Shown here piece by piece: positions 7,177 through 13,369 of a stretch of 13,433 nucleotides of DNA (position 1 is its first letter; every line of letters begins with the position of its first letter). The position numbers and the translations under genes were made by a program. Origin of the DNA: Candidatus Dormiibacter sp. (GTDB taxonomy: Bacteria > Chloroflexota > Dormibacteria > UBA8260); assembly GCA_025450495.1 (NCBI GenBank), contig JANWHI010000137.1, forward strand, positions 1 through 13,433, in the 5' to 3' direction. Below the pieces are notes generated by a model. The model was not told the origin of the DNA. It ran no database searches and saw only the letters and a program-made list of their open reading frames with translations.

Positions 7177-9642
7177 TCATCGAGCGATGACCAGCAGGCG
7201 CCGCGTGGCGGCCCGGCCATCGAGCCGCGCCGGCGCCGGACCGACGCAGGACGGGCAGCCGCCGTCGCAGCCGCAGCCGTCGACCAGCTCGGCAGCCATG
7301 CCCAGCAGGTCTGCGTGCCTGCTGTGGCAGCGCTCGGCGAACCCGACGCCACCGGCCACCGTGTCGTAGATGTAGCAGGTTGGCCAACCCGCCTCTGTCG
7401 ACGGCGCAACGCGCGATCCCTCGGGCCGCCCGCCTGCGACGAACTCCACGGGCTCGTCTGCCGGCGGCGCCGTCACGGCTTCCGGAGTGCCCAGCACCGC
7501 CGCGGGTGGCGCGGCGGCGCGCAACTCGGCCTGGGTGCCAAGGTCGCGCGGGTCGCACATGCAGAGCAGGCAGGCGGCGGCGTGCAACACGGCGGCCAGA
7601 CCGGACAGGCCTGCGTCCACCTCAGCGCGGTCGACGCCGCGGAGAGACTGCGGGTCGAAGGCAAACCACGTCGCGATGGTGTGCAGGTCCTGCTCGGGCA
7701 GGGAGATCGGCCCGGCGCCGATGTTCTCGTGGGTGAGGAAGCGCACCTTCTTGTACATGGTGGCCAGGCGGCTGACCCGCACCTCGCCGAGCGACAGCTT
7801 GCACTGGCTCCCGGCGGGACCCTGGTAGCGCTCGAGGATCTGCAGGGTGGTGCGGGTCTCCGCGAGGGTGAAGTGCTCGACGCTGACAGGGTGAACGTAG
7901 GCGCGCTTCTCCTCCCAGTCGAGCCGCTCGACGTGGAATTGATTGCCCTGGTGCAGGTAGATGGCGTCGTCGTGGACAAGCACCGGGGCGGCGAACTGAT
8001 CGACCTCGCCGATGACGGTGCCATCGCTGCCCGGCCGGCCTCCCCCGCTCCCCGCCCACGGACCCTGCGGGCCCTGGCCCGGGCCGCCGGCGCCGGTGGA
8101 GGTGTCGATGATGACCACGTTGGTCGCGGCCGCCCGGCGCAGCGAGATGGCCTCAGCGGGAAAGGCGTCGGCGGCCCAGTGGTAGCGCGAGCCGGTGCGG
8201 TGCACGAGGCCGTCGTCACAGAACAGGTCGAGGAGCGCGCCGGTGGTTTCCACCCCAGCACCGCCGAAGCTCTCCCCCATCTCGAACGCCAGCTCGAATG
8301 CCGCCGCCTGCAGGTGGGCGCCGAGCACGAGCAGGTTGTCGGGGTTGACCAGACCGTGCTCAGGTGGTGCGTCGAGCAGGTAGCGCGGGTGGGTCACCAG
8401 GAACTGGTCGAGCGGCGAGTCGGTGGCGATGAAGACGCCGAGCGACTCGGTGTCGCGCCGACCCGCACGCCCCAGTTGCTGCCACGTCGACGCGATGGTG
8501 CCCGGGTATCCGACAAGGATGGCAGCATCAAGGTTGCCGATGTCGATGCCAAGCTCCAGCGCGTTGGTGCTGACCACGCCGCGCACGCTGCCGTCGCGCA
8601 GACCGGCCTCGAGGGCGCGGCGCTCCAGCGGCAGGTAGCCGCCGCGGTAGCCGCGCACCGGCGGCGGGCCGCCCTGTCGCGGCGCGGGGTGCAACCTTTG
8701 CAGGTAGTTGAGGAGGACCTCGACACCGGAGCGGCTGCGCGTGAACGCGATGGTCTGCAGGTTGCGGGTGAGCAGGTCAGCCATCAACCGCCGCGCCTCG
8801 AGCGTCGCCGAGCGGCGTACGCCCATGGTGCCGTCCACCAGCGGCGGATTCCAGAACCACAGGCGCCGGGCGGCACGCGGCGCGCCGTTGCGATCGACGA
8901 GCTGCACCGGGCGCTCCAGGAGCTTCTCGGCGAGCTCGCGCGGGTTGGCGATGGTGGCGCTGCAACCGATCAGGGTGGGGCTGCTGCCATAGAACTGGCA
9001 GAGGCGGAGCAGGCGACGCAGCACGTTGGCGAGGTGCGAGCCGAACAGCCCGCGGTAGGCGTGCAGCTCGTCGATGACGATGTAGCGCAGGTGCTGGAAG
9101 AGCCGCACCCAGTTGGTGTGGTGCGGCAGGATGCCAGCGTGCAGCATATCGGGGTTGGTGACCACGATGTTGCCGTCGTTGCGCACGGCGCGACGCAGGC
9201 CTGGCGCGGTGTCGCCGTCGTAGGTGGCGGCGCGCAAGCCCGGCGGCAGGTGGATCGCGATGTCCTGGAGGCCGGCGAGCTGGTCCTGGGCGAGGGCCTT
9301 GGTGGGGAACAGCCACAGCGAGCGGACCTCGGGGTCGTGCAGCCACGCGTCGAGCACTGGTGCGGCAAACGCCAGGGTCTTGCCACTGGCCGTCGGCGTG
9401 ACCACGACGACGTCGCGGCCGGCGAGCGCGTGGTCGATCGCCTCGGCCTGGTGGATGTAGGGGCGATCGATGCCGCGGGCGTGCAGCGCGGCGAGGAGAC
9501 GCGGGTCCAGCGCTGACGGCCAGCCGGCGTACTCAGCGGCCTGGGCCGGGAGGACCTCCTCGTGCACGATGCGGCCGGCGACCGTGGCGCTGGCACGGAG
9601 CTGGGTCAGCGCATCGGCGACGGGGTCGAGCAGCGTGGCCAT
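7177..9642 (-). CDS. mrfA: MrfA/YprA-type DEXH helicase with C-terminal Cys cluster (DUF1998)
   Basis: An 821-residue superfamily 2 helicase of the MrfA (YprA) family; the Bacillus subtilis member is a 3'-5' DNA helicase that acts with MrfB on mitomycin-damaged DNA. Motifs in order: Q-like region PYIHQAEAID (61-70), Walker A TPTASGKT (82-89), motif Ia FPTKALAQDQ, TNPDML (163-168), motif II DELH (191-194), motif III SAT (228-230), motif V STNALELGIDIG (358-369) and motif VI QLGRAGR (389-395). The C-terminal domain ends in a four-Cys metal site, Cys790, 792, 796 and 799 (CGCDGGCPSC), preceded by the IYDTVAGGVGFAERC block, both hallmarks of the family. A Gly/Pro-rich insert lies at about 515-541. 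The ATG at 9642 is close to the predicted transcription start. It has its own LexA-box promoter and is followed 24 bp later by the glycosylase. Confidence 0.95.
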   Translation of the reverse strand: MATLLDPVADALTQLRASATVAGRIVHEEVLPAQAAEYAGWPSALDPRLLAALHARGIDRPYIHQAEAIDHALAGRDVVVVTPTASGKTLAFAAPVLDAWLHDPEVRSLWLFPTKALAQDQLAGLQDIAIHLPPGLRAATYDGDTAPGLRRAVRNDGNIVVTNPDMLHAGILPHHTNWVRLFQHLRYIVIDELHAYRGLFGSHLANVLRRLLRLCQFYGSSPTLIGCSATIANPRELAEKLLERPVQLVDRNGAPRAARRLWFWNPPLVDGTMGVRRSATLEARRLMADLLTRNLQTIAFTRSRSGVEVLLNYLQRLHPAPRQGGPPPVRGYRGGYLPLERRALEAGLRDGSVRGVVSTNALELGIDIGNLDAAILVGYPGTIASTWQQLGRAGRRDTESLGVFIATDSPLDQFLVTHPRYLLDAPPEHGLVNPDNLLVLGAHLQAAAFELAFEMGESFGGAGVETTGALLDLFCDDGLVHRTGSRYHWAADAFPAEAISLRRAAATNVVIIDTSTGAGGPGQGPQGPWAGSGGGRPGSDGTVIGEVDQFAAPVLVHDDAIYLHQGNQFHVERLDWEEKRAYVHPVSVEHFTLAETRTTLQILERYQGPAGSQCKLSLGEVRVSRLATMYKKVRFLTHENIGAGPISLPEQDLHTIATWFAFDPQSLRGVDRAEVDAGLSGLAAVLHAAACLLCMCDPRDLGTQAELRAAAPPAAVLGTPEAVTAPPADEPVEFVAGGRPEGSRVAPSTEAGWPTCYIYDTVAGGVGFAERCHSRHADLLGMAAELVDGCGCDGGCPSCVGPAPARLDGRAATRRLLVIAR

Positions 9643-9653
9643 CGGGTGGCGCG

Positions 9654-9682
9654 AGTGTAACGAACATCTGTTCGCGCGGCAA
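9654..9682 (-). promoter_or_regulatory. SOS promoter of the mrfA operon with LexA box in the spacer
   Basis: Read on the minus strand: -35 TTGCCG (9682-9677), 17-base spacer, -10 TACACT (9659-9654), then 11 bases to the ATG. The spacer contains CGAACAGATGTTCG (9674-9661), a full match to CGAACRNRYGTTCG, placed one base before the -10 exactly as in the exonuclease promoter. The leader is predicted to be only about 4-5 bases and has no ribosome site. Sequence match is direct; LexA control is inferred. Confidence 0.85.
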
Positions 9683-9737
9683 TGTCCCTGGCACTATGGT
9701 GGCCCCGCGCCACCGGCCCCTGCCGACAAACGATCAC

Positions 9738-10217
9738 TCAGCCGCTGTGCTCGTGCTCCCCGGCGGGAACCATCTCGCCGTTGCTCGTCTCGGTTTCCGC
9801 AGTGAACTCAGCATGGCTCGTCTCATCGCTGTGGTCGACGTCCTTGCCTCCGCTCATGGAGATGCTGCCATTGAGCGTCGCGCCATCCTGGACCACCAGG
9901 CGGGCGGCGGATGCGTCGCCCTGGAGCGTGCCAGAGCCGCTCAGCGACAGACGCCGGGTGCTGGTGACGTTGCCCCTCACCTGGCCGCGGATGTCGACGT
10001 TGCGGCCCTCGACGGTGGCGATGACGGTCGCCGTCGACTCGACGATGACATCCCCGATCGCCAAGATCTCGCCTTCAACGTCCCCATGAATGGTGACGCC
10101 GCTCTCTGTGCGCAACGTGCCCTTCAACGAATCAGTGGGACCCAGCACGATGGGCCCAGTCGCAACGGCGGTGTTGTTGCGGTGTCGCCCGGAGCGGCCT
10201 ACGGGTTCATCTGCCAT
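9738..10217 (-). CDS. Bactofilin family protein
   Basis: A 159-residue protein with the bactofilin beta-helix. Bactofilins self-assemble into filaments that act as cytoskeletal scaffolds, often for cell-wall enzymes or polar structures. The core (about 22-122) starts with IVLGPTDSLKGTLRTESGV and repeats short strands with turn glycines: IHGDVEGEI, IRGQVRGNV, LSGSGTLQGDA, LNGSISM. The N-terminus is short and polar; the C-terminal tail (123-159) is acidic, His-containing and probably disordered. The ATG at 10217 is preferred because GGGAG lies 8 bases upstream; a TTG further up (10271) would add 18 residues without family similarity. A TAGAAT -10 candidate (10285-10280) fits a leader of about 55 bases. 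It is divergent from the methyltransferase and precedes mrfA on the same strand, with mrfA having its own promoter. Confidence 0.88.
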   Translation of the reverse strand: MADEPVGRSGRHRNNTAVATGPIVLGPTDSLKGTLRTESGVTIHGDVEGEILAIGDVIVESTATVIATVEGRNVDIRGQVRGNVTSTRRLSLSGSGTLQGDASAARLVVQDGATLNGSISMSGGKDVDHSDETSHAEFTAETETSNGEMVPAGEHEHSG

Positions 10218-10275
10218 CTTCGTCACTCCCAGCGTGGGGCACGTCTCGAGTGAGGGGTGCTCTCCTGCCAACCGC

Positions 10276-10285
10276 TAGGATTCTA
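10276..10285. promoter_or_regulatory. Candidate overlapping divergent -10 boxes
   Basis: The near-palindrome CTAGGATTCTAG contains TAGGAT on the plus strand (10276-10281) and TAGAAT on the minus strand (10285-10280). They would serve the methyltransferase and the bactofilin from one bidirectional core. No convincing -35 is seen for either direction. Confidence 0.3.
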
Positions 10286-10317
10286 GTCCCTTGTGAGCCC
10301 CGACCCGGAGTCCGACA

Positions 10318-11163
10318 TTGGGACGTAACATCCCCGGCCACGATCGCGCGCTCGAGGACTTCCTGGACACCTTTGCCGACCATGACGAGCAGTGGGCGGG
10401 GTCGTTGCATCTCACGGTTGCCGCTCGCCTGGTCGATCTCGCTCGGCCAAAGCCTGGGGATGCGTGTCTGGACATCGGGGGCGGCGACGGGATCGTCGCC
10501 GCAGCGCTGGGTGAGGCGGTGGGCCCGAGCGCCTTGGTCGGCAGCATTGATCTCGGCCAACGGTCGATCGAGCTGGCGGGGTCCCATGACGCCGGCAACA
10601 CGCATCGCCTCAGGGGAAGCAGCGATGACGTCATGTTTCGAGACCAGACCTTCGACGTGGTGGTTCTGTCCAGGTCGATCTCGTACGAATCCGATGCGTA
10701 TGCGGTCATCGGAGAAGCGACGCGCATCCTCAAGGTCGACGGACGGCTGGCGCTCTTCTGTCGGCGCCGTGGCCTGGGGACGCCTGCCGAGGAAGTCTTT
10801 CTGGATCAGCTGGCGGCGTTCCTGCGGCAACAGGGGGTCGTGCTTCCGGATCAGTTCCTCGGCTATCCGGGACTCGCGGATCGACGAGAGCTGGAGCTGG
10901 CGCTGAGGATGGCCGGCTTGCACAGCATTGTCTTTGGCGACGTGGTGACGGGTGGACAGGCAGCTGATGCCGCCGCGTTCGACGCGGAGATGATGGGGTG
11001 CTGGCCGGCCGCCCGCATCCTGCTTGGTTCACTCGCAGGCAGGAAACGATTGGAGTTCGATGAGCGGATTGGCCGGATCATGAGAGCGCTCGGTGACGAA
11101 GGGTTCCGCTATCACCATCCCTACCTGCTGGCGGCGGGCACCAAGGCTGGGGCTCTGCCGTAG
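10318..11163 (+). CDS. Class I SAM-dependent methyltransferase
   Basis: A 281-residue protein with a Rossmann-type methyltransferase fold; the methyl acceptor is unknown. Motif I is ACLDIGGGDGIVAAAL (49-64), the SAM-binding glycine loop; motif II ends in Asp78 (VGSIDL), expected to hold the ribose hydroxyls; TFDVVVLSRS (111-120) and EATRILKVDGRLALF (133-147) match the strand 4 and strand 5 regions of UbiE/COQ5-like enzymes. A His-rich N-terminal segment (GHDRALEDF..FADHDEQWAGSLH) may form a lid. The C-terminal part (160-281) is helical and unassigned. The TTG at 10318 is the start: GGAG at 10307-10310 sits 7 bases before it and no earlier start is in frame. It is divergent from the bactofilin and its stop is 4 bp from that of a small convergent gene. 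Confidence 0.85.
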   Translation: MGRNIPGHDRALEDFLDTFADHDEQWAGSLHLTVAARLVDLARPKPGDACLDIGGGDGIVAAALGEAVGPSALVGSIDLGQRSIELAGSHDAGNTHRLRGSSDDVMFRDQTFDVVVLSRSISYESDAYAVIGEATRILKVDGRLALFCRRRGLGTPAEEVFLDQLAAFLRQQGVVLPDQFLGYPGLADRRELELALRMAGLHSIVFGDVVTGGQAADAAAFDAEMMGCWPAARILLGSLAGRKRLEFDERIGRIMRALGDEGFRYHHPYLLAAGTKAGALP

Positions 11164-11167
11164 CTGG

Positions 11168-11326
11168 CTACTTCCAGAGCCGTCTCCAGATGCCGCCACG
11201 CCCGAGAGCGCGGCCCACGGCGATGTTCTTGGCACGACGCGCAATGCGTCGCGGGTTCCCCGAGGCGATCGCGCTCAAATTGTTGGAGATCCGGGCCGCC
11301 CGGTAGAGCGCGCGTGTGATGTTCAT
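11168..11326 (-). CDS. Small, strongly basic 52-residue protein
   Basis: An unrecognised short gene. It begins MNITRALYRAARISNNLSAI and ends GGIWRRLWK; it carries 11 Arg and 2 Lys and no Asp, Glu or His, giving a net charge of about +13. The middle (ASGNPRRIARRAKNIAVGRA) is likely helical and amphipathic. Support for coding: the best ribosome site in the window, AAAGGAG at 11339-11333, lies 6 bases before the ATG; the frame is uninterrupted; and it fills the space up to 4 bp from the convergent methyltransferase stop. A CATAAT -10 candidate is at 11357-11352, giving a leader of about 20 bases. A nucleic-acid-binding or membrane-active role would fit the charge, but this is not demonstrated. 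Confidence 0.6.
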   Translation of the reverse strand: MNITRALYRAARISNNLSAIASGNPRRIARRAKNIAVGRALGRGGIWRRLWK

Positions 11327-11332
11327 CGATGA

Positions 11333-11339
11333 CTCCTTT
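11333..11339 (-). promoter_or_regulatory. Strong Shine-Dalgarno site of the 52-residue gene
   Basis: AAAGGAG, 6 bases before the ATG at 11326. It is the main evidence that this short frame is translated and stands out among neighbours whose starts lack such a site. Confidence 0.6.
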
Positions 11340-11341
11340 GT

Positions 11342-11541
11342 TTGGTTGGTGATTATGGGTTGACACGGCTTGAGCGGCTCTCCACGCCTCTATGGTCACC
11401 CAGTGGCGGCCAGTCGGCGGCGAGCGCTGCACGCGGTGCAATCCCACGAGTCGGTGTACGGGTGCGTTGTCAACGCGTCCGCGCTCCAGGAACAACCGGC
11501 AGCCCCACGCAAATAAGGCAATCGCGTCCAGCAGGTAGCCG
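11342..11541. other. Non-coding gap
   Basis: About 200 bp between the small basic gene and the Cys/His-rich gene, less GC-rich near 11340-11365. It holds the presumed promoter of the small gene and a short hairpin (TGCAC-GCG-GTGCA). A TTGACA on the plus strand at 11360-11365 has no -10 at a proper distance. I see no tRNA or known RNA. An open minus-strand frame crosses it but has no start or ribosome site of its own within the gap. Confidence 0.4.
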
Positions 11542-12276
11542 TCAGAGCCCTTCGACCACGTAGCGGCCGTCCGCCTTGGTGGCCACGATGGCGGTCTCGA
11601 GGTCCTCAACGATGCGGCTGTAGAAGTCGCACCGTGCCTCGTAGTCGGCATGAGGGTCGAGAGGCCCGGCGACGCGCGTCCGCGCCTCGATCCACGGTGG
11701 CGTCAGCTCCAGGAGCAGACGGCCCTCGTAGATGACCCGAACGACGCTGTCCTGCGCCTCGGGCACGTTCACGCTGATCGAGAGGTCCACGCCGGTGGCC
11801 GAGATCAGCTTCCAGGAGCGGCCCCAGGTGCGGTCACGCAGGCCGCCGCCGTTGACAACGCCGCTGACGTTCAGGGGGTGGCCCGGGAAGTGCGTCGCCA
11901 GCAGGTCGCGAATCGGACCGTTGAGGTCGCGGCCGATCCAGTTGGCCAGGGAGGGAGCGCGATTCTCCAGGTCAGGCAGTGGCAGCGAGGCATGGTCGGG
12001 GCCGAGCGCGTTGATGATCCCGGCGTGGCGGCGGCAGTAGATGGCGCCGAATGCAAGCCGCTGATGGTCGCGGCACCATGCGCTTTCGCACTGCCGCTGA
12101 CGGCGGTCGCGGTAAAAGCAACGGACAGCCTCGTGCGAGGCACAGGAAGGCGCTGAGCACAGGAGGTTCCCCCGTCTGAGCGCCAGCGAGAGCTGTCCGC
12201 TCAGTCCCGAACCCGGAGCCTGGTGAAGCACGACTGTCAACCTGTGTGATGGGGCGTGTCGATCACCATCCCCCAA
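11542..12276 (-). CDS. Unrecognised protein with N-terminal Cys/His zinc-binding motif
   Basis: Up to 244 residues, no family recognised. Residues 40-84 carry nine Cys/His in two related groups: C40-x4-C45-x2-H48-x4-C53 and C63-x4-C68-x2-H71-x9-C81-x2-H84 (QCESAWCRDH then YCRRH). This looks like a pair of structural zinc sites of treble-clef or zinc-ribbon type. The remainder (about 100-244) looks like a globular alpha/beta domain with RSWKLISATGVDLSISVNVPE and VVRVIYEGRLLLELTPPW as likely strands, ending in a helix (DFYSRIVEDLETAIVATK). The start is uncertain: TTG 12276, TTG 12240 and GTG 12231 are all in frame and none has a clear ribosome site; the conserved-looking part begins near residue 40 in the longest form. 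It lies 89 bp downstream of the second glycosylase on the same strand, so co-transcription is possible. Confidence 0.65.
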   Translation of the reverse strand: MGDGDRHAPSHRLTVVLHQAPGSGLSGQLSLALRRGNLLCSAPSCASHEAVRCFYRDRRQRQCESAWCRDHQRLAFGAIYCRRHAGIINALGPDHASLPLPDLENRAPSLANWIGRDLNGPIRDLLATHFPGHPLNVSGVVNGGGLRDRTWGRSWKLISATGVDLSISVNVPEAQDSVVRVIYEGRLLLELTPPWIEARTRVAGPLDPHADYEARCDFYSRIVEDLETAIVATKADGRYVVEGL

Positions 12277-12365
12277 TCCGCGGGCGAGCGGATGAAAGAC
12301 CCGTCACAGCTCGGCAACGGTCCCCGCCCATCCGGTGGCTGGGCAACGAATTCGCGCTCCCCGGT

Positions 12366-13289
12366 TCAGCGTCCGCGGATGTCCTGGCGGCTGAGCTTTG
12401 GACCAAAGCGCGGCGCGCTGCGCCCGCCGGCCATCAGCAGGTTGATCACCCGGCCACGCTGACCGGCATAGGGCTCGAGCAGCTCGAGCATGCGGCGATC
12501 GTCGCCACGCGCCTCGCCGGCCAGCGCGAAGGCCACGGTGTTGGGGATGTGGTAGTCGCCCAGGGGCACGGCGTCGGGATCACCATGGCTGACCGCGGTG
12601 ACCTTGGCGGCGGTCCACGGCCCCAACCCGGGCACCGACTCGAGGAGCAGGCGGGCGTCGTGCGCAGGCTGCGCCGCGAGGGCCTCGAGGCGGCGTGCTC
12701 GCCGCGCCACATCGACGATGACCGCGGCTCTGCGGCGCTCGATGTTGCATTCGTGGAACGTCCAGTACGGCGTGGATGCGACCCGCGCCGGGTCCGGCGG
12801 CAGCAGCAGTCCCAGCGCCCCTGGGGCAGGGTCGCCGAGGCGGCGAACCAGGTCGCGATAGCCCCGGCGGGCATCGAGCCCGACCACCTTCTGGGCGAGC
12901 ACCACCCACACGAGAGCGTCGACGATCGAGGTGCCGGAGGTCATCCGCATCCCGACGCAGCGGCGGCGCGCCTCGGCGACGGCGCTGTGCACCGGCCGCA
13001 GACGTGTGGGATCGTCGTCCAGGCCGGCGAGCGCGGGCGCCAGCTCCAGGGCTGCGTCGGCGCCGGGCCCGGCGGCGTCGGCGACGAGGTGGTCGCCGTC
13101 GCGGCGGAGGTGGAGCGTCGCCGGGCCCGCGAGCGTGCGCAGGGCGCGCCAGACCTCGCCGTTGCGCACCCGGATGGTGGGGTCGTCGATCCCCTGGCGA
13201 AGGGTCGACATGGTCGCGGCCAGGTCGAGCGGGCCGTGACGGATCGGGAGACGGCGGGGGCGCGAGCGGAGGTCCGAGGTGGTGGCCAC
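12366..13289 (-). CDS. Second AlkA-like DNA glycosylase (HhH-GPD), longer type
   Basis: A 307-residue protein of the HhH-GPD DNA glycosylase superfamily, DNA-3-methyladenine glycosylase 2 type, distinct from the 222-residue enzyme at 6484-7152. The N-terminal part (1-100) is beta-rich (IRVRNGEVWRALRTLAGPATLHLRR) and may match the TBP-like domain of AlkA. The core has SGTSIVDALVWVVLAQKV (118-135), the hairpin LESVPGLGPWTAAKV (216-230) and the loop AVPLGDYHIPNTV with Asp245 in the catalytic position. The C-terminal ELLEPYAGQRGRV and SAPRFGPKLSRQDIR blocks are typical of actinobacterial-type members. The GTG at 13289 is chosen because it follows a TATCGT -10 by 6 bases; an earlier in-frame start at 13376 would run into the divergent chaperone gene. 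No LexA box is seen upstream. Confidence 0.9.
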   Translation of the reverse strand: MATTSDLRSRPRRLPIRHGPLDLAATMSTLRQGIDDPTIRVRNGEVWRALRTLAGPATLHLRRDGDHLVADAAGPGADAALELAPALAGLDDDPTRLRPVHSAVAEARRRCVGMRMTSGTSIVDALVWVVLAQKVVGLDARRGYRDLVRRLGDPAPGALGLLLPPDPARVASTPYWTFHECNIERRRAAVIVDVARRARRLEALAAQPAHDARLLLESVPGLGPWTAAKVTAVSHGDPDAVPLGDYHIPNTVAFALAGEARGDDRRMLELLEPYAGQRGRVINLLMAGGRSAPRFGPKLSRQDIRGR

Positions 13290-13295
13290 ACGCCG

Positions 13296-13301
13296 ACGAT
13301 A
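13296..13301 (-). promoter_or_regulatory. Candidate -10 box, leaderless start of the second glycosylase
   Basis: TATCGT on the minus strand, 6 bases before the GTG at 13289, the same spacing as at the exonuclease gene. There is no convincing -35 and no Shine-Dalgarno site. Confidence 0.4.
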
Positions 13302-13357
13302 GCGAGCCGCCCCCGGCCTTCTGTGGCGCGTCGGTTTCCTGCCCACCTGCGATCGGG

Positions 13358-13363
13358 TACAAC
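13358..13363 (+). promoter_or_regulatory. Candidate -10 box before the DnaJ-type gene
   Basis: TACAAC ends 6 bases before the GTG at 13370, again the leaderless spacing. No CIRCE or HAIR heat-shock operator is seen in the 80-bp divergent gap. Confidence 0.3.
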
Positions 13364-13369
13364 GGCACC

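Noticed and set aside
8281..8300. CGAAC-like sequence inside the helicase gene as a third LexA box
   Set aside because: The right half (GTTCG) is missing and the location is within coding sequence.
6538..9516. A 992-codon plus-strand open frame opposite the helicase and glycosylase
   Set aside because: It is the antisense shadow of high-GC genes: Arg/Gly/Val/Ala-rich composition, no domain, and it fully overlaps a clear helicase with all motifs.
11121..11651. Minus-strand open frame of 176 codons across the gap and the 52-residue gene
   Set aside because: It overlaps the C-terminus of the Cys/His-rich gene and the small basic gene in another frame, has no ribosome site and shows no domain. 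One hydrophobic stretch (YLLDAIALFAWGCRLFL) is curious but is not enough.
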